Of a stretch of 34,525 nt of DNA, positions 8,373 to 16,179 are shown in pieces (within the stretch, counting starts at the first letter, position 1; each line of letters starts with the position of its first letter). The DNA comes from Vibrio barjaei (GTDB lineage Bacteria; Pseudomonadota; Gammaproteobacteria; Enterobacterales; Vibrionaceae): the NCBI RefSeq assembly GCF_001639065.2, contig NZ_LQXO02000047.1, positions 1 to 34,525 of the forward strand. Direction: 5' to 3'. The notes under the pieces are model-generated. The model saw only the letters and a program-made list of their open reading frames with translations, searched no databases and was not told where the DNA came from. A program made the position numbers and the translations under genes.

Positions 8373-9010
8373 TACGTAAGCTTCCTCAGTAAAATGACAT
8401 CATTACCAATGAATTCTAACTCCAGCCCATCTCTTTGTGCCAAATACACAAAGGTGGCTCGACTAAAGAATACAACGTGGGTTTGGTCGTTCTTGTAGTG
8501 CCATTTGGCAAAGGCATCCACATCAACCACCATTTTAGTCATTAAGCCTAACCATCCCGCAGGCTTAATGAGCGATAACCATTGTTGCCAAACTAAGTCT
8601 GGCTCATACAAGTGCTCAATAACTTCCGTTGCTGTGACGAAGTCATAACTATTATCTAATACCGAACTCTCTGGATAATAGTACAAATCATACAGCGACA
8701 TGTCATAGCCTTGCTCTTCGAATATCAAAGACAAGGTTGGGCCCGGGCCACAGCCAAAATCGAGACCTTTTGAGCCTTGTGATAATCGTTCTTGTAGTGG
8801 TGAAACTAGTCGAGATAAAAAACGTCGATAGCCAGCATCACTAGGATCATTGATATGAAGATCATAAATCGCTTTTTCCGCGCTCGCATCAAGTCGTTGC
8901 TGCCTTGGTACAAACACCAATTGACAGCAACCACACTGCAAGTAATCTCGCTTCTTATCGCTGTGATAATGGTGTACCGAGAGTCCCGCACACAGTGGGC
9001 AAGCTTCCAC
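8372..9010 (-). CDS. Class I SAM-dependent methyltransferase with N-terminal Cys ribbon
   Basis: The 212-residue protein has a Cys pair CPLC at residues 4-7 and a second group near 26-29 (QCGCCQLVF), which would make a small zinc ribbon. The SAM-binding Rossmann core follows with GLDFGCGPGPTLSLI (motif I), the acidic residue in YDLYYYP, and the motif TATEVIEHLYEP typical of Methyltransf_11/23-like proteins. The substrate is unknown. The start is GTG at 9008-9010, preceded by AGGAGA at a good distance; there is no competing ATG. It is the first gene of a leftward group with yihI and DUF2489; the link to Der/ribosome assembly is suggested only by position. Confidence 0.88.
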   Translation of the reverse strand: MEACPLCAGLSVHHYHSDKKRDYLQCGCCQLVFVPRQQRLDASAEKAIYDLHINDPSDAGYRRFLSRLVSPLQERLSQGSKGLDFGCGPGPTLSLIFEEQGYDMSLYDLYYYPESSVLDNSYDFVTATEVIEHLYEPDLVWQQWLSLIKPAGWLGLMTKMVVDVDAFAKWHYKNDQTHVVFFSRATFVYLAQRDGLELEFIGNDVILLRKLT

Positions 9011-9117
9011 AATTTATCTCCTGAACGATACAAGGGTGCGAAACATACCAGAAAGTGAGCACGGTGGGGAGTGGAGACGGGTATTTTTTCTACAATTTAA
9101 TCAAAAACGCGTAGAAT

Positions 9118-9152
9118 TTAAGGCAGAAAAGTCGTTTGCTTATCTGCCTTAA
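9118..9152 (-). terminator. Hairpin after lexA
   Basis: TTAAGGCAGA at 9118-9127 pairs exactly with TCTGCCTTAA at 9143-9152 around a 15-base loop, starting 5 bp after the lexA stop. The T tract is poor (AAATTCT), so termination may be partial. Confidence 0.5.
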
Positions 9153-9157
9153 TGCGA

Positions 9158-9778
9158 TTACATCCAATCGGTGTTGCGAATGATACCAACCGCAACTCCT
9201 TCAATGGCAAGGTGTTGAGCAGTTAGATCTACTTCAATCGGAGAAAATTCTTCGTTTTCTGCATGCAGCAATACAGTCGCGCCTTTGCGCTCAAGTCGTT
9301 TTACCGTCACATCGTCATCGACACGTGCAACCACCACTTGTCCATCACGAACATCCTGCGTTTTATGTACCGCAAGTAGGTCACCGTCCATAATACCGAT
9401 GTCCTTCATACTTTCGCCATTAACACGCAGCAGAAAGTCAGCTTGTGGCTTAAACATGCTCGGATCAACTTGGTAGTGTGCTTCAACATGCTCTTGCGCC
9501 AAAATAGGCTCACCCGCGGCAACTTGACCAATCAATGGCAGGCCGGCGTCTTCATTCGCAGCATCTTCAAGCAGAATACGAATGCCTCGAGATGCACCAG
9601 GGATAATTTCAATGGCTTTCTTACGTGCTAGGGCTTTTAGGTGTTCTTCTGCCGCATTCGCAGAGCGGAAACCCAACTCTTTCGCGATCTCGGCGCGAGT
9701 AGGTGGCATGCCTACATCGTCTATCTTGCTTTTGATTAAATCAAAAACTTGCTGTTGTCGTGGCGTTAGCGGCTTCAT
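9158..9778 (-). CDS. lexA: SOS-response repressor LexA
   Basis: LexA represses DNA-damage genes and cuts itself when RecA filaments form. The 206-residue product has the N-terminal winged helix (MKPLTPRQQQVFDLIKSKI; recognition region PPTRAEIAKELGF), the Ala-Gly cleavage site in GQVAAGEPILA, the catalytic Ser in GESMKDIGI and the Lys in VVVARVDDDVTVKRL. Length and spacing match E. coli LexA (202 residues) closely. The ATG has AGGTG a few bases upstream. The promoter carries two abutting SOS boxes at 9784-9823, so autoregulation is expected. It is divergent from plsB across 283 bp, the same pairing as in E. coli where lexA and plsB are also neighbours. Confidence 0.98.
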   Translation of the reverse strand: MKPLTPRQQQVFDLIKSKIDDVGMPPTRAEIAKELGFRSANAAEEHLKALARKKAIEIIPGASRGIRILLEDAANEDAGLPLIGQVAAGEPILAQEHVEAHYQVDPSMFKPQADFLLRVNGESMKDIGIMDGDLLAVHKTQDVRDGQVVVARVDDDVTVKRLERKGATVLLHAENEEFSPIEVDLTAQHLAIEGVAVGIIRNTDWM

Positions 9779-9783
9779 AATTC

Positions 9784-9803
9784 ACCTGTCTGTTTATACA
9801 GTT
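9784..9803. promoter_or_regulatory. SOS box 1 (LexA operator)
   Basis: CTGT at 9786-9789 and ACAG at 9798-9801 are separated by 8 AT-rich bases, a perfect match to the CTGT-N8-ACAG core. It lies 6 bp upstream of the lexA start, in the leader. Confidence 0.92.
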
Positions 9804-9823
9804 AACTGTGAGTATATCCAGTA
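9804..9823. promoter_or_regulatory. SOS box 2 (LexA operator)
   Basis: CTGT at 9806-9809, 8 bases, then CCAG at 9818-9821: one mismatch to CTGT-N8-ACAG. It begins exactly where box 1 ends (20 bp repeat distance) and covers the -10 element of the predicted lexA promoter. E. coli lexA has a similar two-box control region. Confidence 0.85.
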
Positions 9824-9838
9824 ATGGGTTAATTGCAA
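9811..9838 (-). promoter_or_regulatory. lexA sigma-70 promoter
   Basis: Reading on the minus strand, TTGCAA (9838-9833) is followed after 16 bp by TATACT (9816-9811), five of six bases of the -10 consensus. The -10 is inside SOS box 2, which explains LexA repression. Confidence 0.65.
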
Positions 9839-9929
9839 TGACAATTGGTTGTTTTTTTAGCGGCTTAACACCATATCTAACCCTGACAGAGCAAAAAATA
9901 TCGAATTAGGATGTAACGAGTTTTTTCAT

Positions 9930-9946
9930 TAAAGGTAAGACCAGTT
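9930..9946. promoter_or_regulatory. FadR-like operator upstream of plsB
   Basis: The 17-bp sequence TAAAGGTAAGACCAGTT matches the gammaproteobacterial FadR palindrome (AACTGGT-NN-GACCAGTT type): the right half is complete and GGT of the left half is kept. A possible plsB promoter, TTGCAC at 9957-9962, 18 bp, TAGGAT at 9981-9986, begins 10 bp downstream. FadR control of plsB would link phospholipid synthesis to acyl-CoA. I believe comparative work has suggested this for vibrios, but I am not certain. Confidence 0.45.
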
Positions 9947-10061
9947 TCTGGTATGCTTGCACCGCTCTAAATATAGTGCCTAGGATTAACACACTACAAT
10001 TCATTGTATGTGCGCTTCTTAGGCATTGTTTCTTTCGAACAAATTGAGGCTGTGAACCTTT

Positions 10062-12521
10062 ATGTCTTCAGGACAATCACTGTTCCGTTCCTTTCTTAAA
10101 CTACCAATGTCGGTATTGGTAAAAGGGACGGCGATTCCATCTAACCCAATCGAAGACCACAATATCGATGTAACGAAACCTGTGGTGTACGCCCTTCCGT
10201 TTAGCTCCAATGTCGACTTGCTCGCATTACAAGAGCAAGCCTTGGCCGTTGGGTTACCGGATCCATTAGAGCCTATCGTGCTCAATGGAGAAGAGCGTAG
10301 CCGCTTTGTCTTCATCGCCTCAAGACCAACTCTCATTAGTAGCGACCAGAACGTTCCTAACGAATCCATCGCACTCTTTTCTGACTTACTAAAAGAGCAC
10401 GAGAAAGACCGTGAACTTGATGTTCAAGTCATTCCAACTACTGTTCTTTGGGGCCGTAAGCCTGGTAAAGAAGAGACACCGAAGCCTTACCTGCAACCGA
10501 TGAATGGTCTGCAAAAAGCCTTCGCGGTTATTGCTTCCGGTCGGGACTGCATGGTGCGCTTTAGCCCAGTAGTATCACTGCGCTATATGGCAGATTCGCA
10601 TGGCACTGATGAATCTATCGCTCACAAACTGGCACGTGTAGCTCGTATCCACTTCTCAAGACAGAAGTTCGCCGCCTCTGGCCCTAACCTGCCAAACCGC
10701 CAAGTACTATTCCATCGTTTACTCAACTCTCAAGTGATTGAGCAAGCGATCACAGACTACGCGAAAACTAACGATATTAGTGAAGAAAAAGCACGCAAAG
10801 AAGCTCATCAAATCATGGATGAAATTGCAGCTGACTTCTCATATAAGTTGATAAAAAGCGGTGATCATATCCTGCATTGGCTGTGGAACAAACTTTATCA
10901 AGGCATCAACGTCAATAACGCTTCTACCGTGCGTCGTTTAGCACAAGACGGTCATGAAATTGTTTACGTACCTTGTCACCGTAGTCATATGGACTATCTA
11001 TTGTTGTCCTATGTTCTTTACCGTGAAGGCATGGTACCACCGCATATTGCTGCGGGTATTAACCTCAACTTCTTCCCGGCAGGGCCTATTTTCCGTCGTG
11101 GTGGCGCGTTCTTTATTCGCCGCAGTTTCAAAGGCAATAAGCTCTATTCGACAATTTTCCGCGAATATTTGGCAGAGCTGTTTGCCAAGGGCTACTCAGT
11201 CGAATACTTCAGCGAAGGCGGTCGTTCACGTACCGGCCGTTTACTGCAAGCGAAAACTGGCATGCTAGCAATGACGATTCAAGCAATGTTGCGCGGCCTT
11301 AACCGCCCTGTCACCCTTGTTCCTGTATACATTGGTTATGAACATGTGATGGAAGTGAGCACCTACGCCAAAGAGCTACGTGGTAAGCGCAAAGAAAAAG
11401 AGAATGCTGGCCAAGTAATCAAGACCATTCGTAAGCTGCGCAACTTTGGGCAAGGCTACGTGAACTTTGGTGAGCCAATTCCACTCAATCAATATCTCAA
11501 TGAAGCTGCACCAAACTGGACACAAGACATTGACCCAATGGGCACCAGCAAACCACAGTGGTTGGTACCCGCGGTCAACGATCTTGCGACCAAGATGATG
11601 ACCAATATTAACGATGCTGCTGCAACTAATGCACTAACGCTTTGTGCCACAGCCTTGCTTGCATCACGTCAACGTGCGTTATCTCGCGATAGCTTGGTTT
11701 CACAGATTGATTGTTATCTGTCGCTACTTAAGCAGGTTCCATATTCACAAACCAGCACGCTGCCTAATGATTCAGCAGAAGAATTGGTAGCTCACGCCGA
11801 GTCGTTAGACAAGTTTGTTATTGAGTCAGATACCTTAGGTGACATTATTTCCCTAGACCGTCACCAGTCGATTCTGATGACCTACTATCGCAACAACATC
11901 ATTCACTTGTTTGCGTTACCATCTTTGATTGCACAAATGTTGATTCGCCAACATAAATTGTCACTTGAAGCTATCAAGTACAATGTTGCTAAGCTTTATC
12001 CTTTCCTTAAGAAAGAGCTGTTCTTGAATCTGGACCAGGCAGAGCTAGAACAGGCTGTCGACAGTATCGTTGCCGAACTTGAGCGTCAGCAACTGGTCGT
12101 GGTGGAACAAGGTTTTGTCTCAATGAACCAATCCAACACCCAAACCTTGATGTTGCTAGGTAGAACGATTTCCGAGACGCTTCAACGTTATGCGATTTCG
12201 CTCAACTTGCTGGCCAGCTACCCTGAGCTAGGCAAAAGTGATTTAGAACAGAAGAGCCAAGAAATTGCTCAGCGTCTTGGTCGTCTTCATGGCATTAATG
12301 CTCCGGAGTTCTTTGATAAAGGCGCCTTCGCGGCTCTGTTTAGCACCCTGAAGGAACAAGGTTACCTTGACGTAGAAGGTAATTGTGATAGCGCCGCTAC
12401 CGAAACGTTAGCGAGCCTACTATACAGCTTGCTCTATCCTGAGGTGAGATTAACGATCCAAGAAAGTGTCCATCAAAGCGACGCAGAAAGTGCTTTAGAA
12501 GAAACACCTGCTTCTGAGTAA
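10062..12521 (+). CDS. plsB: Glycerol-3-phosphate O-acyltransferase PlsB
   Basis: PlsB is the inner-membrane enzyme that moves an acyl chain from acyl-CoA or acyl-ACP to position 1 of glycerol-3-phosphate, the first step of phospholipid synthesis. The 819 residues compare with 807 in E. coli. The acyltransferase blocks are all visible: the HX4D motif in CHRSHMDYLLLSY, GGAFFIRRSFKG, EYFSEGGRSRTGR and VTLVPVYIGYEH, between about residues 300 and 425. The C-terminal half is the helical region usual for PlsB. The ATG at 10062 has only a distant purine run before it. The gene is divergent from lexA and monocistronic, ending in the hairpin at 12533-12563. A FadR-like site lies upstream. Confidence 0.97.
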   Translation: MSSGQSLFRSFLKLPMSVLVKGTAIPSNPIEDHNIDVTKPVVYALPFSSNVDLLALQEQALAVGLPDPLEPIVLNGEERSRFVFIASRPTLISSDQNVPNESIALFSDLLKEHEKDRELDVQVIPTTVLWGRKPGKEETPKPYLQPMNGLQKAFAVIASGRDCMVRFSPVVSLRYMADSHGTDESIAHKLARVARIHFSRQKFAASGPNLPNRQVLFHRLLNSQVIEQAITDYAKTNDISEEKARKEAHQIMDEIAADFSYKLIKSGDHILHWLWNKLYQGINVNNASTVRRLAQDGHEIVYVPCHRSHMDYLLLSYVLYREGMVPPHIAAGINLNFFPAGPIFRRGGAFFIRRSFKGNKLYSTIFREYLAELFAKGYSVEYFSEGGRSRTGRLLQAKTGMLAMTIQAMLRGLNRPVTLVPVYIGYEHVMEVSTYAKELRGKRKEKENAGQVIKTIRKLRNFGQGYVNFGEPIPLNQYLNEAAPNWTQDIDPMGTSKPQWLVPAVNDLATKMMTNINDAAATNALTLCATALLASRQRALSRDSLVSQIDCYLSLLKQVPYSQTSTLPNDSAEELVAHAESLDKFVIESDTLGDIISLDRHQSILMTYYRNNIIHLFALPSLIAQMLIRQHKLSLEAIKYNVAKLYPFLKKELFLNLDQAELEQAVDSIVAELERQQLVVVEQGFVSMNQSNTQTLMLLGRTISETLQRYAISLNLLASYPELGKSDLEQKSQEIAQRLGRLHGINAPEFFDKGAFAALFSTLKEQGYLDVEGNCDSAATETLASLLYSLLYPEVRLTIQESVHQSDAESALEETPASE

Positions 12522-12532
12522 ATTCCAAAAAT

Positions 12533-12563
12533 AACAAAGGCGCTATTCAATAGCGCCTTTGTT
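12533..12563. terminator. Bidirectional terminator between plsB and ubiA
   Basis: A 14-bp perfect stem, AACAAAGGCGCTAT at 12533-12546 with ATAGCGCCTTTGTT at 12550-12563, encloses a 3-base loop. T-rich sequence follows on both strands, so it can end plsB (+) and ubiA (-). Confidence 0.88.
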
Positions 12564-12578
12564 TTATTCTCTATCTTG

Positions 12579-13436
12579 CTACGACCAAAATGCCACCAGC
12601 AAACCGATCGTCACCACCATACCAACATAGTTGTTATTGAGGAAAGCTTGGAAGCACGGCATTCGCTCACGCTGTCTAATGAGCCATTGTTGATAAACAA
12701 ACAGTGCCCCAACCACCAGCAAACTCCAATAATAACTCGTACCAAGTTCATACCATCCACCCAATGTGTACAGCATGAGTAACGTGGCAAACTGTAATAA
12801 GCCAATAATGAGTTTGTCACGGCGCCCAAACAAGATGGCCGTCGATTTGATCCCAACTTTTAAGTCATCGTCACGATCAACCATGGCGTATTGAGTATCA
12901 TAGCCAATGGTCCAAAGCGCATTGATCACAAAGACAAACCAAACCATAGGTGGCAGCTCATTTGCTTGTGCAGCCCACGCCATCGGAATCGACCAACTGA
13001 ACGCCAAACCTAAAAACAATTGCGGTAGATGAGTATAGCGCTTCATAAATGGATAAATAAACGCTAAAAATAGACCAACAAACGACAGCTGTATCGTCAG
13101 AGTATTCATCGTCAATACAAGGATAAACGACGCAATAGCGAGGAAAAGGAACAGCGCGATGGCTTCTCTTGATGACACTAAACCTGCTGGAAGCGGTCTA
13201 AATTTGGTGCGTTCTACATGACCATCCACCTTACGATCTGCAAAGTCGTTAATCACACAACCAGCACTACGCATCATGATCACCCCTAATGAGAAGACCA
13301 CTAATACATGCAAATCTGGTATCCCTTCGGCCGCAAGAATCAGCGCCCAAAGTGTTGGCCAGAGCAGCAGCAACGAGCCGATGGGTTTGTCCATTCGCAT
13401 TAACTGCCAATAGGCTTTTGCCTTTGCCGAGGTCAT
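12579..13436 (-). CDS. ubiA: 4-hydroxybenzoate octaprenyltransferase UbiA
   Basis: UbiA is an integral membrane prenyltransferase that attaches the polyprenyl tail to 4-hydroxybenzoate, the second step of ubiquinone synthesis. The two Asp-rich, Mg-diphosphate-binding motifs are NDFADRKVDGHVERT (near residue 64) and DTQYAMVDRDDD (near 184), separated by hydrophobic helices; the last helix ends at the C terminus. The 285-residue length is typical (E. coli 290). Its ATG overlaps the ubiC stop by one base, so translation is probably coupled and the substrate maker and user are made together. Confidence 0.96.
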   Translation of the reverse strand: MTSAKAKAYWQLMRMDKPIGSLLLLWPTLWALILAAEGIPDLHVLVVFSLGVIMMRSAGCVINDFADRKVDGHVERTKFRPLPAGLVSSREAIALFLFLAIASFILVLTMNTLTIQLSFVGLFLAFIYPFMKRYTHLPQLFLGLAFSWSIPMAWAAQANELPPMVWFVFVINALWTIGYDTQYAMVDRDDDLKVGIKSTAILFGRRDKLIIGLLQFATLLMLYTLGGWYELGTSYYWSLLVVGALFVYQQWLIRQRERMPCFQAFLNNNYVGMVVTIGLLVAFWS

Positions 13437-13975
13437 TATTCACTCTCCATGTTATAGACCGGCGAATCGGGAAGAAACAGCTCCGCGACCAATATTGGAT
13501 GTCCTGATACCCACAGGCGAGAACGACGAGCAAACAAGTCGCCTTGCGGAGTCGAGATCATGGCAACTTGCAGCGCATCACGCTTAGTATCTGAGCTTGA
13601 AAATACGGTAACCCCAATAGGTACAGTTCCTTGTTGTGAAATGTCGTATTGGCTTCTATCCATGGCATCGAGCGACATCAACGTGCGACCGATGACCCAA
13701 GGCACATCATCGCCTGATAGTACCACCTCTCGTAGCCAACAGGCTTCGTGATCAAGTAACTCCACTTCTTCATGTGACATGCATTGTGGAGGACTGGCTT
13801 CGTTACGCACCACTTCTACTGCGAAGTGATCACAATGCGCACTTAATTTATGTGACAAAGAGCCCTGCTCTGTTAACCATTGCAAGACATTATCATTGGT
13901 AAATCGAAACTGTTCTGGAAATTGCCATTGAGCGTGGCTTAATACTTTCAGATAATCGAAAACTGAATCATTCAT
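13436..13975 (-). CDS. ubiC: Chorismate pyruvate-lyase UbiC
   Basis: UbiC splits chorismate into 4-hydroxybenzoate and pyruvate, feeding UbiA. Family features are the WLTEQGSLSHKL segment near the N terminus, the Arg in WVIGRTLMSL, the RRSRLWVSGHPILVAELFLP C-terminal strand with its conserved Glu, and the position before ubiA. I start at the ATG at 13973-13975 (179 residues), which gives the usual N terminus. An upstream in-frame ATG at 14014 adds 13 basic residues and has AGAAG 4 bp away, so it is a real alternative; neither start has a strong ribosome site. The gene is divergent from the FliL-like gene. Confidence 0.93.
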   Translation of the reverse strand: MNDSVFDYLKVLSHAQWQFPEQFRFTNDNVLQWLTEQGSLSHKLSAHCDHFAVEVVRNEASPPQCMSHEEVELLDHEACWLREVVLSGDDVPWVIGRTLMSLDAMDRSQYDISQQGTVPIGVTVFSSSDTKRDALQVAMISTPQGDLFARRSRLWVSGHPILVAELFLPDSPVYNMESE

Positions 13976-14134
13976 TTTGCTATTCAATAACACGCGCTTA
14001 AGGCGTACAATCATTATTCTTCTGAATGGCGTATTGTACCATTCGAAGAGGCCATAAACTCTAGTTGTATCGTGCTATTGTAACAAAATTAGGCTTATGG
14101 AATATCGGCTAAATGGAGTTAGGAAGAGAGAAAT

Positions 14135-14542
14135 ATGCGTAAACGTTACCTAAGCCAGTTTTTCCTTATCATGGGCTTGACTGTCACATTCCCTGCTCTT
14201 TCGGCAGATTCTACTGCTCCTAGCCTCGCCTATTTCACTTTAGAACCAGAGTTGACGACGAATTTTTATACTGAGGGCAAGCGACTCGGTTATGTTCAAG
14301 TACGAATCGACGTTATGGTAGCAGATGCCAGCGACCTTGTTATTATTGAACACCATCAACCACTTATTCGTGATGCGGTTGTAGAACTACTCGGTCGTCA
14401 AAATGCGGATGTCATCAAATCTTTGGCTGGCCGAGAAGAAATTCGTCACGCCTTAGTTGAGAATCTCAACAACCTACTGTTAGCAGAAACCGGTAAGGCC
14501 GTCATCGCCGACCTTTTATTTACCAAATACTTATACCAATAA
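14135..14542 (+). CDS. FliL-like secreted protein
   Basis: The 135-residue product begins with a cleavable-looking signal peptide (basic MRKR, hydrophobic core, likely cut after ALSA near residue 23). The remainder resembles the periplasmic domain of the flagellar basal-body protein FliL: YFTLEPELTTNF, YVQVRIDVMV, then HHQPLIRDAVVELLGRQ and REEIRHALVENLNNLLL. True FliL has an uncleaved membrane anchor and sits in a flagellar operon; this copy is alone between ubiC and glpG. Vibrio genomes carry such an extra FliL-family gene here. AGGAAGAGAG precedes the ATG. Its role is unknown; a link to the flagellar motor or stator is a guess from the fold. The gene ends 10 bp before the convergent glpG. 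Confidence 0.85.
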   Translation: MRKRYLSQFFLIMGLTVTFPALSADSTAPSLAYFTLEPELTTNFYTEGKRLGYVQVRIDVMVADASDLVIIEHHQPLIRDAVVELLGRQNADVIKSLAGREEIRHALVENLNNLLLAETGKAVIADLLFTKYLYQ

Positions 14543-14552
14543 GAAGCGTAAC

Positions 14553-15386
14553 CTAACGCGCTTTCAAACGCTGACTGTCCACCAGTCCTAATACGATACC
14601 GCTTGCTAGACCAGTTAAATGCGCCATATTGGCAATCGCCAAGAAAGGTTGGAAGAAACCGAGAATAAGCCAAACCAACATAAAGCCTACGATCGGCTTT
14701 TGAATGATGAGACCAAGCTCAGGTCGTTTCCAAGTAAGCATCCAAAGGTACCCCACCAACGCATAAACTACGCCTGACAGGCCACCAAAGTTTGCACCTT
14801 CAACCCAGTATTGTCCGGTTCCAGACACCGCAGCCGATATCAAAAATATCTCAATAAGCTTTACAGAGCCAAGACGTTTCTCAATATCGCCTCCTAGCTG
14901 CCACCACCACAATAAGTTAAAAATGATATGTAATGCCGAAAAATGCAGCAGTGCGTGAGTAAACCAACGCCAGATTTGCCATTGCTGTCCGTCGAGAGCA
15001 GGGAAATGTAGAGATGCAAAGATCGCTTCCCCCCAACCAAGCTGCTGCAAGATAAAAATCACCGAACAAATGAGCATGATACTCAAAGTCGCCACGCCGG
15101 CTTTTGCCTTAAGCAGCGACATAAAGCTGGGTGTCTGGTAATGGAATTTATTCTGACGTGTCTCCGCCATGTCCCAAGAAGAGGCTTGGTACTTCGGATG
15201 ATTAGGTTCGGTCAGGAATTGCTGAAGTTCAGCCTCCGCCTCTACTTGGTCTTCACTATGTATCAGCCACAGGGCAAATTGACCACTTCCTTCAGGCATC
15301 ATTTGTACATCAATCTTTCTCGATGCCATGTAATCGATAAATGCCTGACCCATTCGCGGGTTTTGAATCGTGATCAATCTAATCAT
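14553..15386 (-). CDS. glpG: Rhomboid intramembrane serine protease GlpG
   Basis: GlpG cuts membrane proteins within or near their transmembrane segments. The N-terminal cytoplasmic domain (MIRLITIQNPRMGQAFIDYM) is followed by six membrane helices. The catalytic Ser is in GGLSGVVYAL and the catalytic His in MAHLTGLASG; the HALLHFSALHIIFNLLWWW loop has the conserved His and Asn of the oxyanion region. I use the ATG at 15384-15386 (277 residues, E. coli 276), preceded by AGAG at a normal distance; a longer open frame to 15422 runs into glpE. The start is 2 bp after the glpE stop, so glpE-glpG is an operon. There is no glpR after it, unlike E. coli. Confidence 0.96.
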   Translation of the reverse strand: MIRLITIQNPRMGQAFIDYMASRKIDVQMMPEGSGQFALWLIHSEDQVEAEAELQQFLTEPNHPKYQASSWDMAETRQNKFHYQTPSFMSLLKAKAGVATLSIMLICSVIFILQQLGWGEAIFASLHFPALDGQQWQIWRWFTHALLHFSALHIIFNLLWWWQLGGDIEKRLGSVKLIEIFLISAAVSGTGQYWVEGANFGGLSGVVYALVGYLWMLTWKRPELGLIIQKPIVGFMLVWLILGFFQPFLAIANMAHLTGLASGIVLGLVDSQRLKAR

Positions 15387-15388
15387 AG

Positions 15389-15709
15389 TTATTTCTCTAT
15401 TGGTAATTCGGCGCGCTGCCAAGCCTCAAAGCCCCCATCAACACTATATACCTGCTCAAAACCTTGGTTTAGCAGATATTGCGCCGCACCTTGACTACTG
15501 ATGCCGTGATAGCACATGACCAGCACTGGTGACTCAAATTCCACTTGCTGCATGAAATCAACAATGCTGTCGTTGGTAAGATGAAATGCACCCGAGGCAT
15601 GCGCCACAGTAAATGCTTGAATATCACGAATGTCCACTAATCGTGCCTCTGAGTCACTGCTCAGTAGTTGATGTGCGTTGACCACATCGATATGTTGAAA
15701 CTGCTCCAT
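15389..15709 (-). CDS. glpE: Thiosulfate sulfurtransferase GlpE (rhodanese)
   Basis: GlpE is a single-domain cytoplasmic rhodanese that transfers sulfane sulfur from thiosulfate to cyanide or thioredoxin. The catalytic Cys sits in VMCYHGISSQGAAQYL, LVDIRD marks the start of the fold, and YSVDGGFEAWQ ends it. Starting at the ATG at 15707-15709 gives 106 residues beginning MEQFQHIDV, close to E. coli GlpE (108 residues, MDQFECINV); an open extension to 15742 is not conserved. It leads the glpE-glpG operon. Its promoter must lie in the 470-bp gene-free region to the right, which contains the DnaA-box-like cluster. Confidence 0.95.
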   Translation of the reverse strand: MEQFQHIDVVNAHQLLSSDSEARLVDIRDIQAFTVAHASGAFHLTNDSIVDFMQQVEFESPVLVMCYHGISSQGAAQYLLNQGFEQVYSVDGGFEAWQRAELPIEK

Positions 15710-15731
15710 AGAGTCTAAACCTTCACTTTCT

Positions 15732-16144
15732 TTATGCACCAATCAATATCAAATTTAGCTTGGATTCGATGCTTTTTATACGTTGTTATTTCACGTCTGA
15801 TAGTATCACTATTCAGTGTTGTCAAAGTACCGATAATCAATGGGGTTATCCACTTAAGCTTAAAAAACCACCATCTGTGTGTAACTCTGTGGATTGCGTT
15901 GATAAGGTGCTTTTAGATCCTATGATCCACAATATCTAGGTATGATCTTGATCTATCTGTGTGTAAAGCAAAAGGTATCCCCAGTGCTAAAAGCGCTTCA
16001 ATCGACCGTTTTTCGCTGCTTTCTGACAGTTGATAAATAATTTTGTCACAGACTTATCCACAGGTCACAAGTGAAAAATGTGATCACATAATTCGATCGT
16101 TTTGATTATCCGATCAAAAACAAAAAGGCCGAGATCTCTCGATC
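15732..16144. promoter_or_regulatory. Gene-free region with DnaA-box-like and GATC cluster
   Basis: The 470 bp between glpE and rpoH hold no convincing gene. One perfect DnaA box, TTATCCACA, is at 16054-16062. Five more sequences differ from TTATNCACA at one position: TTATGCACC (15732-15740), TTATCCACT (15846-15854), TGATCCACA (15923-15931), and TGTGTGTAA on the reverse strand at 15876-15884 and 15958-15966. Nine GATC sites lie between 15916 and 16144 (two of them in the rpoH terminator). The region must also hold the glpE promoter. A DnaA-binding or SeqA-sensitive site is possible; the flanking genes are not those of oriC1. Confidence 0.5.
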
Positions 16145-16152
16145 TCGGCCTT
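16125..16152 (-). terminator. rpoH terminator
   Basis: AAGGCCGAGATC at 16125-16136 and GATCTCGGCCTT at 16141-16152 form a perfect 12-bp stem with a 4-base loop. On the minus strand it is followed by TTTTTGTTTTT, a clear intrinsic terminator 27 bp after the rpoH stop. Confidence 0.92.
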
Positions 16153-16179
16153 AATCATTTATTCTGCTTTAAACCGGAC

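Noticed and set aside
15734..15916. 60-codon open frame on the plus strand between glpE and rpoH
   Set aside because: It has no ribosome site and no family resemblance, and it spans several of the DnaA-like boxes. Chance frame.
15732..16144. Chromosome I replication origin
   Set aside because: DnaA-like boxes and GATC sites are present, but the neighbours are glpE and rpoH, not mnmG and mioC. No clear AT-rich unwinding repeats are seen, and only one box is perfect.
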